Source of the DNA: Calditrichales bacterium MX18-03
GTDB taxonomy: Bacteria; Bacillota; Clostridia; Lutisporales; Lutisporaceae
NCBI GenBank assembly: GCA_021083345.1
Contig: JAJGRE010000002.1
Coordinates: 744,001-808,000, forward strand
Reading direction: 5' to 3'
Length of the DNA stretch: 64,000 nucleotides
Both the position numbers and the translations under genes were made by a program. Positions 54,161 through 63,356 of this stretch are shown here, piece after piece. Below the pieces are notes generated by a model that was not told the origin of the DNA, made no database searches, and was given only the letters and a program-made list of their open reading frames with translations. Within the stretch, counting starts at the first letter, position 1, and each line of letters starts with the position of its first letter.

Positions 54161-54577
54161 TTACCTCCTCTCGTCAACAATAATGCCTGCCAGCTCCCAC
54201 ATTTTTGCAACTAAATCGAGAATTTTCTCAGGCGGTATCTCCCTGATAAGCTCCTTTGTCTCCTTGTTTATAACCTTGACCATTATGGCATTGGTCTTTT
54301 CATGTATTGAAAACTCAAAGCTGCAGGTGTTGCCCACGAAAGCACGGTTTGCTTTTTCTATCACGTCGATAATCGTCTTCTCATCCAATGTAAGCTCATA
54401 TTTGGGCTTATTCGCCAAATCCCTGCGGCTGTCGGTTTCCTGTCCGGATGACTTTTCCGGTGTTGATACTTCCTTAACTGCTTCAGGTCTGCTGTTTGTA
54501 TCGGGGGTCTTGGTGACCACTTGCTGCGCATTGCTTTGGCTGTTATACCCGAAATTCGTATTACTCTCAATCCTCAT
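54161..54577 (-). CDS. flaG: FlaG family flagellar protein
   Basis: A 138-residue protein. The last ~80 residues form the FlaG domain (IIDVIEKANRAFVGNTCSFE, HEKTNAIMVKVINKETKELI, REIPPEKILDLVAKMWELAG), which influences filament length in other genera. The N-terminal half is Ser/Thr/Glu-rich and probably disordered. AAGGAGGGAATCGT precedes the ATG; fliD follows five bases later. Confidence 0.92.
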   Translation of the reverse strand: MRIESNTNFGYNSQSNAQQVVTKTPDTNSRPEAVKEVSTPEKSSGQETDSRRDLANKPKYELTLDEKTIIDVIEKANRAFVGNTCSFEFSIHEKTNAIMVKVINKETKELIREIPPEKILDLVAKMWELAGIIVDERR

Positions 54578-54695
54578 ACGATTCCCTCCTTGGAATTCAA
54601 AAAAATCCGTTCGTTTATATCATATATCGGTAATTTCAGATTTTTTCTTTATTATCCTATAGAGAAAATTTACAAATTTAACAGCGACCTCTGCT

Positions 54696-55061
54696 TCAGC
54701 ATAATATATGGGGGTTTACCAGCTTTCCGATCTCCTCCCGCCACTGCAGGTAGACTGGTTCAATCCTGTATAAAAGCAGCAGGATATCATCCTTGCAGCC
54801 GTTTTCACATGCTCTCACCAGTAAGAGGAAGTCTCTCACCAGGATTCTTCGTGTTGTTTCCGGCGCCATGATTCCCAAACCGTCCGCCAATTTCGCTATA
54901 TGACGGCTGCTGCAATTAAATGCTTCTAGGATATCTGAAATCAGGTAGTAGTCCTCTTCCCAGTAACCCGCTTCCATTCGCAGCGTAATGTGCCGGATAG
55001 CCTCATAACCGGTGTCAACCAGTTGAATGATACGCCGCATACTGTCCAGGTGCTCATCCAT
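54696..55061 (-). CDS. Conserved small helical protein in the flagellar cluster, unknown
   Basis: A 121-residue protein starting MDEHLDSMRRIIQLVDTGYE. It is helical and acidic, with a Cys-ended tail (VNPHILC). The ATG at 55061 follows AAAGGGG at 11 bases; a GTG at 55073 overlaps that site. Placement between fliB and flaG suggests a flagellar or FliB-linked task, but I do not recognise the family. Confidence 0.6.
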   Translation of the reverse strand: MDEHLDSMRRIIQLVDTGYEAIRHITLRMEAGYWEEDYYLISDILEAFNCSSRHIAKLADGLGIMAPETTRRILVRDFLLLVRACENGCKDDILLLLYRIEPVYLQWREEIGKLVNPHILC

Positions 55062-55096
55062 CTGGCCGCACACCCCTTTACATCTTCTTTACAGCT

Positions 55097-56335
55097 TTAG
55101 TTCTTTATTATAATGGACATGTAGGCCATAGCCGTATAATTATTATCCTTAAGCAGCTGACTCACAGCCTTGAAGTATACGGTATTATGCTCAACTGTTC
55201 TGGAAAAACCTTGAATGACGGCGACAACGGTGTCCAGATCAAGACCCTTTCTAAAACCTGCAATGCCGATCAGCTGCAGCTTGATTAAGGCATAATGAAG
55301 GGTAAGCATGATAAAACTGTCATACAGGCTGCTTTGATTGATTGGGAATAAATTTTTGAAAACATAGTTCACAAGGAAATTCTCCAGAATATACTCATGC
55401 TTTTCCATAAAAGGACTATAATAATTCTCAAAAGCTGCCTTATACCTTTCACCAATTTCCTCTACGGTAGAATTCTCCAGATACTGTATGCCATTTAAGA
55501 ATTGCCCATAATAGTTCAGATAATTTTTATTGCTGACATCCATCACAAAGCGGTTGTCGGCAATTTCCTTCATAAGCTCCATCTGTATCGTGTATTGAGC
55601 GGGTATTGCGGATAGACTTTCTGCCAGTGAGCCGTCTTCAATAATGCTGGTATATGATGCAATCAAAGCCGGTATATCGTCAAGTCTTCCCCCATCAACA
55701 TACTCTTGTGCTTTTTGGCAGAACATGCCCAGAATGATCAATCTTTCCCACAGCTTGTATCTTCTGTTCTGCAAAACGCTGATGCTGAATATCCGCAGCT
55801 CCCATAAGTACTTAGCCGGCTTTTTGGAATTGGCCTTGTCCTTTGCATTTATATTGCTCTTAATGATATTCCTTATATCGAATGCCTCTTCAGTTTCATC
55901 AAACTCGATGCCTTCGGGATTCAAAAGTACTTTCCGGGCTGCCTCCGGACACGAGAGTGTAAGGGACTTTTCAATTACTCCGTTTATGCAGTTCGAATTG
56001 CGGGGATAGGTCAGGCATACCTTCGATAGATACTCCTCTCCCTTTTTCTGCTGTATCCTGCAAAGTCCTTCCGAACTCAATAATGGACATCTTCCATGAG
56101 AATCCATCAAAATTTTCGCGTAGCTGTCTTTTACTTTTGCGGTGCGGTTTCGTTTAACACATTTATCAAGAACCGGCTTAAGCTCATTGTCTGTTATTTT
56201 GTTATATTTTACATAAGTTTCATAATCCACCTCAACCCGCCAGCCCCCGCAGCAAGTATCCTCGCACGCCGGTCCTATGCACATGAAATCCTTCAGATAG
56301 CTTGGAATCAATAGTTTCCTTTTTCTCTCACTCAA
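55097..56335 (-). CDS. fliB: Flagellin lysine-N-methylase FliB
   Basis: A 412-residue enzyme that methylates surface Lys residues of flagellin. The N-terminal Cys set CIGPACEDTCCGGW, then CPLLSSEGLCRIQQKKGEEY, CLTYPR and SCPEAAR form the conserved Cys-rich head of FliB, which probably binds an Fe-S cluster. Start: TTG at 56335 after GAGGTGAT. It lies directly downstream of the flagellin gene on the same strand, its expected substrate. Confidence 0.9.
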   Translation of the reverse strand: MSERKRKLLIPSYLKDFMCIGPACEDTCCGGWRVEVDYETYVKYNKITDNELKPVLDKCVKRNRTAKVKDSYAKILMDSHGRCPLLSSEGLCRIQQKKGEEYLSKVCLTYPRNSNCINGVIEKSLTLSCPEAARKVLLNPEGIEFDETEEAFDIRNIIKSNINAKDKANSKKPAKYLWELRIFSISVLQNRRYKLWERLIILGMFCQKAQEYVDGGRLDDIPALIASYTSIIEDGSLAESLSAIPAQYTIQMELMKEIADNRFVMDVSNKNYLNYYGQFLNGIQYLENSTVEEIGERYKAAFENYYSPFMEKHEYILENFLVNYVFKNLFPINQSSLYDSFIMLTLHYALIKLQLIGIAGFRKGLDLDTVVAVIQGFSRTVEHNTVYFKAVSQLLKDNNYTAMAYMSIIIKN

Positions 56336-56452
56336 TCAAATCACCTCGTTTTAATTTATCTTGCATCATTCTTCATACTGTCTCTATATAATATATCGAT
56401 GCTTTTTGCTGTTTTCTTAACCTTCCTCTGATTATTTGTTTAATATAAAAAA

Positions 56453-56474
56453 GAGACCCCATAACCGGGGTCTC
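56453..56474 (-). terminator. Terminator of fliC
   Basis: GAGACCCC, 6-base loop, GGGGTCTC, then T residues on the minus strand, just after the flagellin stop. fliB must have its own start or depend on read-through. Confidence 0.88.
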
Positions 56475-56489
56475 CTTGTACGATACGAA

Positions 56490-59009
56490 TTATCTGAGCA
56501 ACTGCAGAACACCCTGCGGCTGCTGGTTGGCCTGTGCCAACATAGCCTGTGCTGCCTGGGTCAGGATGTTGTTCTTTGTGAACTCCATCATTTCCTTGGC
56601 CATGTCGACGTCTCTGATTCTTGATTCGGCAGCTGTAAGGTTCTCAGCAGCTGCTCCCAGGTTGTTTATGGTGTGCTCCAGACGGTTCTGGAAAGCACCA
56701 AGCTTGGATCTTTCACCGGATACTGAAACTATAGCGTTGTCAATAACTTCTATTGCAGCAGACGCTCTTGTAGAGGTGGATACATCCAGTGCATACTCTG
56801 CACCTGTGTTGTTTGTTCCGTCAGTTACGTCTTTTGCTGTAGTATATACTGCACCGGAGACAGCGGCATTTCCGCCTGAAGCTGTACCGCTGATGCCAAG
56901 GCTCTCTGCGCCCATATCCTCAACGTCGATTGAGAAGCTCTGGCCTTTGTTTGCACCAATCTGCATGGCAAGGGAGTTATCCACTGTACCTGCTGCCAGC
57001 TTGTAAGTGACTGTTTCGTTGTGTGCCATATTGACAGCTGTGTTGACTGATACGCCGTTGCCCAGATCCACTTCATCGTTCGGATCAACCGCAACTGCAT
57101 TCATGAGGACTGTACCGTCAGCAGCGCCAGCAGCGTTATGTGTTCTAGTCAGCGTCAACCGGAAGTCATCGGCTGTCGTGTTGGCATCAACAGTAAATAC
57201 ATAGCTGCCTGCAGCGACAGTGTTACCAGTGTAATCGAAGGATGCGCCTGTTGCGCCTAAAGCCAATGTCTTTGCGCCTGCTGTGGTATCAAGAGCTGTC
57301 TTTGCTGTCTGGTCGACACCGGCTGCATTCTGGAGAACAGCTGTCTTGGTCACTGCCTCATTAATATCGAACTCAGTAGTCCATGAACCGTCAGCGGATG
57401 CGATCAAAGCTGCTGCATCCAGATTAACCATTACACCGTTTCCGAGGTTAACGTTGTTGTATGAAACAGGATCCGCCATCTGAGCTGCGGTTAATGTCTG
57501 CTGGGCAGAACCGGCAATAGCCAAGCCGCCGTTGTCTTTCAACTGTGCGGTATAGTTTGTAGCAGTTGAAACTGTTACAAAGATTTCCTGGCCGGGAGTT
57601 ACACCATTAGCTGCCACTGCGTCCAATGTGAACTGTCCGCCACCGTTTGCCAAGGTGACATTTCCATCTACCAAACCGGCTGATGCGTCTACTGTGGCTG
57701 TCTTGGAAGTATCAGCAACGCTGGTGATAGTAACGCTTCTGCCGACTGTAAAGTCAATATCGTCGTTGTGGAAGGTTGACAGTGAACTGTCTGCATGTGT
57801 ACCTTCTGATGCATACAAAGCTGCGAAATCTACGTCCATTGTGAAGTCGCCAATCTGAACAGCTGTAACACCATCCGTTGCTCCGACTGTAAATGTTGTA
57901 GATCCTACTAAAGTAGCGGCACCACCTACATCGTTACGAATCTCAATTTTGTACTCATCTGCATTACCAGTACCAACGATGCTAATCTGAGCAACGCCGG
58001 TTCCAGTCTCTGCAAATGTAGAATCAGCTGTCAGCTTAATGTTGCTCAATGCACTTAAAGCTGTACCACCACCGGCATTGGCGATGCCTGACAAAGTAGC
58101 CGCTGTGGAAATCTTGTAGCTTCCGTCAGCCGGTTCGCTGCCGCCGACAAGCTTAAGGTCGGAAAGGCCTGCAGTTGCTACTGAAGTAACGGAATGAGTC
58201 GTTGTCTTGCCAACAACGATCTTGTAATCAGCTGCATTTCCAAGGGTTGAGGTCGATGAAACGATAATGTCTGAATTTGATTCAACACCTTTTGCCAAGC
58301 TCTGGTTCTCAGCAAACTTCGAGTTTTCGGAAGTAACGACCACCTTGTAGGAGCCTGCTGCAAGCGCCGTATCGGTTCCTGTAACAGTACCGTTTGCTGC
58401 GCCGCCAATCAATTGTACGGCACCAACGTCATTGGAAGCCTGTCCGCCAACATTGGTAATCTTAGCCTGATAGGTACCTGCTACAGCTGTAGAACTAGCT
58501 GCAACTTCAACACTGCCGCTCACAAAGCTTGTGCCAGCGTATACAGGTGCGTCGCCACCTGTCTTCAAGGTCGTTCCGGTTCCAACCTGGATGCTGCCGT
58601 TCAAAAGCTTCTTTGTATTGAACTCAGTCGTATTTGCGATTCTGTTAACCTCAGAAGTCAACTGATTGATTTCCTTCTGAATCTCATCTCTGTCTCCGGC
58701 AGTATTGGTGTCGTTAGATGCCTGAGTCGCAAGCTCCTTCATTCTCTGAAGGATGCTGTGGGTCTCATTCAATGCACCTTCTGCAGTCTGTATCAGGGAA
58801 ATGGAGTCTTGTGCATTCCTGGAAGCCTGATCCAAGCCTCTGATCTGCCCTCTCATTTTTTCACTGATTGCAAGACCTGCAGCATCGTCACCGGCTTTGT
58901 TGATCCTCAGACCGGATGACAGCTTTTCCAGTGACTTCTGTCCGTTGACGCTGTTGCTGGACAGCTGTCTGTAGGTGTTAAGAGACGCGATATTGTGGTT
59001 AATTCTCAT
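56490..59009 (-). CDS. fliC: Flagellin, very large form
   Basis: An 839-residue flagellin, about twice to three times the usual 270-500. D0/D1 ends are conventional: [20 protein letters not shown] and [20 protein letters not shown] then [20 protein letters not shown]. The central ~600 residues are Ala/Thr/Gly/Val-rich with Asp and very few Lys, Cys or aromatic residues, as in exposed glycosylated domains. AAGGAGGG precedes ATG. A sigma-D promoter and CsrA sites lie upstream. Lysine methylation by FliB is expected mainly in the ends, because the middle has few Lys. Confidence 0.95.
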   Translation of the reverse strand: MRINHNIASLNTYRQLSSNSVNGQKSLEKLSSGLRINKAGDDAAGLAISEKMRGQIRGLDQASRNAQDSISLIQTAEGALNETHSILQRMKELATQASNDTNTAGDRDEIQKEINQLTSEVNRIANTTEFNTKKLLNGSIQVGTGTTLKTGGDAPVYAGTSFVSGSVEVAASSTAVAGTYQAKITNVGGQASNDVGAVQLIGGAANGTVTGTDTALAAGSYKVVVTSENSKFAENQSLAKGVESNSDIIVSSTSTLGNAADYKIVVGKTTTHSVTSVATAGLSDLKLVGGSEPADGSYKISTAATLSGIANAGGGTALSALSNIKLTADSTFAETGTGVAQISIVGTGNADEYKIEIRNDVGGAATLVGSTTFTVGATDGVTAVQIGDFTMDVDFAALYASEGTHADSSLSTFHNDDIDFTVGRSVTITSVADTSKTATVDASAGLVDGNVTLANGGGQFTLDAVAANGVTPGQEIFVTVSTATNYTAQLKDNGGLAIAGSAQQTLTAAQMADPVSYNNVNLGNGVMVNLDAAALIASADGSWTTEFDINEAVTKTAVLQNAAGVDQTAKTALDTTAGAKTLALGATGASFDYTGNTVAAGSYVFTVDANTTADDFRLTLTRTHNAAGAADGTVLMNAVAVDPNDEVDLGNGVSVNTAVNMAHNETVTYKLAAGTVDNSLAMQIGANKGQSFSIDVEDMGAESLGISGTASGGNAAVSGAVYTTAKDVTDGTNNTGAEYALDVSTSTRASAAIEVIDNAIVSVSGERSKLGAFQNRLEHTINNLGAAAENLTAAESRIRDVDMAKEMMEFTKNNILTQAAQAMLAQANQQPQGVLQLLR

Positions 59010-59016
59010 GGTTTTT

Positions 59017-59053
59017 CCCTCCTTGAATTTTTCTCTCCCGGAATCCTTTCCGG
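59017..59053 (-). promoter_or_regulatory. CsrA target sites in the fliC leader
   Basis: On the minus strand CCGGAA-AGGA-TTCCGG (59053-59038) is a 6-bp hairpin with the CsrA core AGGA in its loop. The flagellin ribosome binding site AAGGAGGG (59024-59017) supplies a second GGA core. This two-site layout matches the CsrA-repressed hag leader of B. subtilis. Confidence 0.75.
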
Positions 59054-59128
59054 AATATATAGCTTGTCTTGTCCGACTGCTTCATGGGCCCTATGCTGCA
59101 GGCTGGACAATCCATGCTTTCATTTATT

Positions 59129-59155
59129 ATATCGGATGCTTGTACGATAACTTTA
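59129..59155 (-). promoter_or_regulatory. Sigma-D (sigma-28) flagellin promoter
   Basis: TAAAGTTA (59155-59148), 11 bases, TCCGATAT (59136-59129) on the minus strand. It agrees with TAAAGTTT-N11-GCCGATAA at all but three positions. Transcription would start near 59121, giving a 110-base leader. Confidence 0.85.
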
Positions 59156-59182
59156 TAGCCGTTTCACAAATATTTATGAATT

Positions 59183-59641
59183 TTATTCCTTCGTTACCGT
59201 TGCTTCTTCAACTTCACTTATGATCTTGTGCCTGATGCTGTACCGGGTATTGCTCAGCACGCCTTGTACACCCCTCCGGTTCTTGAAATTAACAAGGATA
59301 GGGGCTTTGAGGTTGGCCGTCAGCTCTGTTAACGCTTCTGGGATAGTAAGGATGGTATATATGTAAACATCGGTGGGATCCTCAATACCCAGCTCTTGCA
59401 CCAGCTCGTCATTAATATCGATATCATAGCTGCCCACCAGCGCGGCGGGTGGTGTTACAACAAAGCAGACCGACTCTTCCTCTGCCGACTGCAGGTAATG
59501 GAGGTCCGGCTCATCTGCATCCGATATAAGCGCAAACAGGTGCAGGTTCTCAAAACCGGGAATACCGTTTTCAAAACGGATCATACTGCTGTCCGGCAAG
59601 TCTGCTTCTCCGAAAAATTTAGTTTTGATCTTCAATAGCAT
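59183..59641 (-). CDS. fliW: Flagellar assembly factor FliW (first of two)
   Basis: A 152-residue FliW, which binds CsrA or flagellin. It starts MLLKIKTKFFGEADLPDSSM, has FENGIPGFENLHLFALISDA, CFVVTPPAALVGSYDIDI and the closing RYSIRHKIISE. A TATAAT-like -10 (59692-59687) upstream and AAGGAGTGAG at its start suggest its own promoter. It lies directly upstream of fliC, unlike the fliW2-csrA pair. Confidence 0.92.
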   Translation of the reverse strand: MLLKIKTKFFGEADLPDSSMIRFENGIPGFENLHLFALISDADEPDLHYLQSAEEESVCFVVTPPAALVGSYDIDINDELVQELGIEDPTDVYIYTILTIPEALTELTANLKAPILVNFKNRRGVQGVLSNTRYSIRHKIISEVEEATVTKE

Positions 59642-59741
59642 CTCACTCCTTCTGTGAAGTATAGCACATGATAAAACTCTAAAACCATTATACACGATAT
59701 TTTCGAAATTTTCACTATTTTGTCGAAAGAATGATAAAGCA

Positions 59742-59768
59742 AAAGCTATAGTTGAATTCTATAGCTTT
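59742..59768 (-). terminator. Terminator after csrA
   Basis: AAAGCTATAG-TTGAATT-CTATAGCTTT, overlapping the csrA stop and followed on the minus strand by T residues. It separates csrA from the downstream fliW. Confidence 0.75.
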
Positions 59769-59994
59769 ATTTCTTAATCATTTCCGTCAGCTTGGATATA
59801 TCAATCCCGGTAGAGCTTGCGGATTTGATATTTTCATCCTCTACTTGCTTAATTAATTCTTTTCGGAATATTTTCATGCTTTTGGGGGCTTGAATGCCTA
59901 TCTTTACCCTGTCTTCGCTGATTTCCGTGATAATGATCTCGATGTCGTCACCTATCAGAATTGCCTCGTCTTTTTTTCGCGTCAGTACTAGCAA
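59767..59994 (-). CDS. csrA: Carbon storage regulator CsrA
   Basis: A 75-residue RNA-binding protein starting MLVLTRKKDEAILIGDDIEI, with VKIGIQAPKSMKIFRKEL, the conserved RNA-contact region. It represses translation by binding GGA in leaders, here probably that of fliC. The TTG start at 59994 overlaps the fliW2 stop by seven bases, so translation is coupled. The C-terminal tail is longer than in E. coli CsrA, as in other Firmicutes. Confidence 0.94.
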   Translation of the reverse strand: MLVLTRKKDEAILIGDDIEIIITEISEDRVKIGIQAPKSMKIFRKELIKQVEDENIKSASSTGIDISKLTEMIKK

Positions 59995-60428
59995 GAGGCA
60001 TCCGCCTCCTTTACGATTTTATGCCGGATGTCATACCTGTCATCCCCCAGGATAACCTGCATGGCTTCTTGATTATGAATATTGATGACAACAGGTGCCT
60101 TAAGGTTCGCTGTCATATCCCGGATATTTTCAGGAATGGTTAATATGGCATAGAGAAGTACATCGCTCTCGTTTTCTATACCCAGCTTTTTTACGGCATC
60201 TTCACTGATATCGATGCTGTAATCTCCAACCAATGCAGAAGGCGGAACCACAACAAAGCAGACGCCGGCATCCTCCACAGACTGCATATAATTGAAAACC
60301 GGGGCTTCCTCCTGATGAATCATTGCAAAGCGGTGCAGGGTCGTAAATCCCGGTAAACCGTCCTCGAAATTTATTATTTCCTTCTCATCCATTTCTATTT
60401 CTCCGAAAAACTTGGTTTTTACAAGCAT
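59988..60428 (-). CDS. fliW: Flagellar assembly factor FliW (second of two)
   Basis: A 146-residue FliW starting MLVKTKFFGEIEMDEKEIIN with FEDGLPGFTTLHRFAMI, CFVVVPPSALVGDYSIDI and RYDIRHKIVKE. It shares the same motifs as the first copy but is clearly divergent. The ATG at 60428 is chosen as family-typical, with ATG 60434 as alternative (AGGAGAGG close by). It precedes and overlaps csrA, the usual fliW-csrA arrangement. Confidence 0.92.
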   Translation of the reverse strand: MLVKTKFFGEIEMDEKEIINFEDGLPGFTTLHRFAMIHQEEAPVFNYMQSVEDAGVCFVVVPPSALVGDYSIDISEDAVKKLGIENESDVLLYAILTIPENIRDMTANLKAPVVINIHNQEAMQVILGDDRYDIRHKIVKEADASC

Positions 60429-60442
60429 TTCCATACCTCTCC

Positions 60443-61000
60443 TCATACTTTTTTGTCAACTGAATTGCCAATGTATTCAATATCAAGCTGAGGCCTCTGC
60501 CTTAGCGAGATCTTCACTTCCCCCGGTTCTGCTTCAATGACCGGCTTGTTGGGTTTTGACAGAACCTCTACAAGACCTTCCTCCACACGGATATCCACGT
60601 TTCCCCCGACAAAATCCAGCTTGGGTCTGCTGGCAGGCATTATAGCTGCCTCATAGACTGCTTGTGTGGAAGTATTCTGTAAGGCAGCATCTGCTATTGC
60701 CTCGCTTCCCCCGGATATATCCGCCAAGAGGTTTCCTTCTTGCGTTATCCGATCTATAGCTTGCATCGCAGCCTGTTTTCCCAGTTCTGCCGCCTCTCTG
60801 CTGAAAGTTGTGTTATCCTTCAATCCTGACTCGTTGAAGCATTCTCTTTGATCAATCCGTACCTGTATCTGTTCGGATTGTATCTCTACCTTGCTCTGCT
60901 TCTGCTTCAGCTCAAAATCCACTTTAGGCTGCTTGATTGAAAGCCTGGCTGGAATTGTCTCGATCCCAATCAAGGCATCCGTCCTATTGATCCGCAGCAT
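60443..61000 (-). CDS. DUF6470 family protein
   Basis: A 185-residue protein starting MLRINRTDALIGIETIPARL. Repeated short segments (SIKQPKVDFELKQKQSKVEI; EGLVEVLSKPNKPVIEAEPG) are the DUF6470 pattern, a protein found between flgL and fliW in Firmicutes flagellar clusters. The ATG at 61000 is supported by AGGGTGA. Function unknown, presumably linked to flagellar assembly. Confidence 0.82.
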   Translation of the reverse strand: MLRINRTDALIGIETIPARLSIKQPKVDFELKQKQSKVEIQSEQIQVRIDQRECFNESGLKDNTTFSREAAELGKQAAMQAIDRITQEGNLLADISGGSEAIADAALQNTSTQAVYEAAIMPASRPKLDFVGGNVDIRVEEGLVEVLSKPNKPVIEAEPGEVKISLRQRPQLDIEYIGNSVDKKV

Positions 61001-61010
61001 AACCATCACC

Positions 61011-63347
61011 CTATCTTAAAAAATCTACCAAAGACGGCTGGATAATCCTGGCTCCGCCTGACAAGGATGCCCTGTATACATTTTCCTCCATCTTCAGGTT
61101 CATGATCACTTCGGACATATCCGCATCCTCATTCTTGGACAGCAGCCCTTTCAGATTGATCATATCGTCCTCAATCCGGTTTGCAGTCAGCTCAATCCGG
61201 TTATATTTCACTCCCAGCTCTGCTCGCACCGCATTTATGTTTCCGATATGAATATCGATTCTATCCAGGAATCCGGATATCCCAAGCACATTGTCAGCCC
61301 GCAGGTCTGCAACCATTTCATCGAAAATACCGATAAGCTGTGTCGCATCACCTGACCGGACACCTCTGCCTACCGATACTGAGCTCCTTTGACTGGCAAT
61401 GCCGATGGCCGACATGTCCATTGCCTCTGGACTTCCTTCACTTTTGACCGTTATGGGCGAGTCGGAATAGAACACCAGCCTCCCATTATCGTTGACTACG
61501 GTAATGTGCCCTTCCAGGGCAGTGTTGGCATTTATCTTATTCTGGACGTCCATTACCAGATCATCCAGCCCGTGGCCGGGAATCCCGTTATAGGTATTGG
61601 ATTCCAATGCAAGCTCATAATCCGAACCCATATAGCTTATAACAAACTGATTGTTCTTCACTGCTTCTGCTTCCTGCTGATCACTCATGCCCATACCTGC
61701 AACATCGAATGAAACAGGTGCTGTCGTGTTCCCTGCGGTAAGTGGCTGGTCCGAATAAAATGCAAGCTTCCCGCCGTCATTGACAACCGTTATATGACCC
61801 ATCAGGGACGGATCCAAATCAATTTGTGCCTGCATGTCCCGGGCAAAATCATCCAAGCCCAGAGCTGTCCCATCATAAGTGTTCGGGCTTAGGGTCAGTA
61901 CCGCAGGCGTCCCGTTATAGTTCAGCACAAAACGGTCATTGACACCGGCTGCAATGGAAATGTTACTCGAACTCAGATCTAGGACGCTCCCCTCCAACGT
62001 ATACGCATGCTTCACGCTGCTTGCCGACGTTATACCCATTGCGCCGGTCAGCGCCGCGGAAGATGCAATCATATCGATGTTAATAGGTTTATCCGATTTC
62101 ACATATAGCATACCGTCTTCATTGGTGACATTGACATGCCCGCCAAGCGCGGGGACAAGCATCAGCTGATTATTGATCTCGCCGATCATATCATCTACCG
62201 TTGCATAAGCTCCGTCATTCAAAGCAATTGTATATGGATTACCGTCATAAGTAAAGCTTAAGCTATTGTTTGGAATCGTACCGTCTGCAGTAAATCCGCC
62301 GCCCGGGTAGGTATTGCCTGCCTTTATCAGGTTATCGTAGGCACCGCCCCGGACTGTAAAGCTGTCAGTGCCAAGGTCGATGTAGGAAGTACCAAGGCTG
62401 TTCAGCGCCTTAACCGCATTGGGAGTCTGTATCCCCATGGCTGCAGTCAATGATGCGGAAGATGCTGTCAAATCTATACTGAAGGTGTCATCTGCAATAA
62501 AGCTAATGACCCCATCGTCCACGCTTGTCTTGATATGTCCCTCCAATGCAGGTACCTCCGCAAGCCTGTTTCGTATCTCAGTAATAAGCGCTTCGGAGTT
62601 TTCATAATTGCCATTTCTTAATGTGATGCTAAATGCTGTCCCTCCGTAACTGAAGCTTAAGTTATTGTTTGGGATGCTTGCGTTGACTGCAAGGCCGGAA
62701 ACCGGATATTTGGACTGGGCCTTCAGCCGGTGCTCATACAAGCCTGACGAAATCTCCTTGTCGAGATCGGTAAGACTGCTGGCAAAACCATATATCCTCT
62801 GTCCCACCATGTTGATGCCGATCTTGTCTCCGATTCCGACGTTAATATTCATTGACTCATTGGAGTCAAGCATTGTTCCGCCCAGGTCATAGGTTCCATC
62901 GGCCTTCAAAAGCGGCTTGTCTGTTTTGTAGCCGCTAAAGATATAACTGCCGGCATAGGTCGTATTGCCGATATTGACCAGCTGTTCCCTGAGCTGCTGA
63001 ATCTCATCTGCAATTTTCTTCTTGTCCTCTGGACCATAGGTCCCGCTGGAACCCTGTACAGCAAGCTCTCTTGCCCTCTGGAGGACTGAAATGATATTAT
63101 CAGTGGCCAGCTCCGTGGTTTCCATCCAGGACTGGGCATCGTCCGCATTCCGCCTGAACTGCTCCATAACCGAAACATCGGTGTTGAGGCGCAAGCTTCT
63201 CGCTACGCCAATGGGGTCATCGGATGGATTGACAAACCGCTTGCCGGTTGCAAGGTTCTGCTGGATCTTATCCATTCTGACCAGGTTTTTATTCAGGTTC
63301 CGCATCATATTATTAACCATCATTCCGTTGGTTACACGCATTTTCAA
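61011..63347 (-). CDS. flgL: Hook-filament junction protein FlgL, with four internal repeats
   Basis: A 778-residue FlgL, normally about 300 residues. The first ~210 residues (MKMRVTNGMMVNNMMRNLNK, ANNT-type D1 core with LRLNTDV) and the last ~120 (RIEDDMINLKGLLSKNEDAD, SLSGGARIIQPSLVDFL) are the standard ends. Between them lie four tandem repeats of ~87 residues at about 225-310, 356-442, 466-553 and 564-651. Each has an NNxLSFxY-type or related strand, a central DLxxxxxxxINxxL-like helix and a GHITVVNDxGxLxFYSD-like strand, resembling the flagellin-hook IN motif. Confidence 0.93.
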   Translation of the reverse strand: MKMRVTNGMMVNNMMRNLNKNLVRMDKIQQNLATGKRFVNPSDDPIGVARSLRLNTDVSVMEQFRRNADDAQSWMETTELATDNIISVLQRARELAVQGSSGTYGPEDKKKIADEIQQLREQLVNIGNTTYAGSYIFSGYKTDKPLLKADGTYDLGGTMLDSNESMNINVGIGDKIGINMVGQRIYGFASSLTDLDKEISSGLYEHRLKAQSKYPVSGLAVNASIPNNNLSFSYGGTAFSITLRNGNYENSEALITEIRNRLAEVPALEGHIKTSVDDGVISFIADDTFSIDLTASSASLTAAMGIQTPNAVKALNSLGTSYIDLGTDSFTVRGGAYDNLIKAGNTYPGGGFTADGTIPNNSLSFTYDGNPYTIALNDGAYATVDDMIGEINNQLMLVPALGGHVNVTNEDGMLYVKSDKPINIDMIASSAALTGAMGITSASSVKHAYTLEGSVLDLSSSNISIAAGVNDRFVLNYNGTPAVLTLSPNTYDGTALGLDDFARDMQAQIDLDPSLMGHITVVNDGGKLAFYSDQPLTAGNTTAPVSFDVAGMGMSDQQEAEAVKNNQFVISYMGSDYELALESNTYNGIPGHGLDDLVMDVQNKINANTALEGHITVVNDNGRLVFYSDSPITVKSEGSPEAMDMSAIGIASQRSSVSVGRGVRSGDATQLIGIFDEMVADLRADNVLGISGFLDRIDIHIGNINAVRAELGVKYNRIELTANRIEDDMINLKGLLSKNEDADMSEVIMNLKMEENVYRASLSGGARIIQPSLVDFLR

Positions 63348-63356
63348 TCACCCCCG

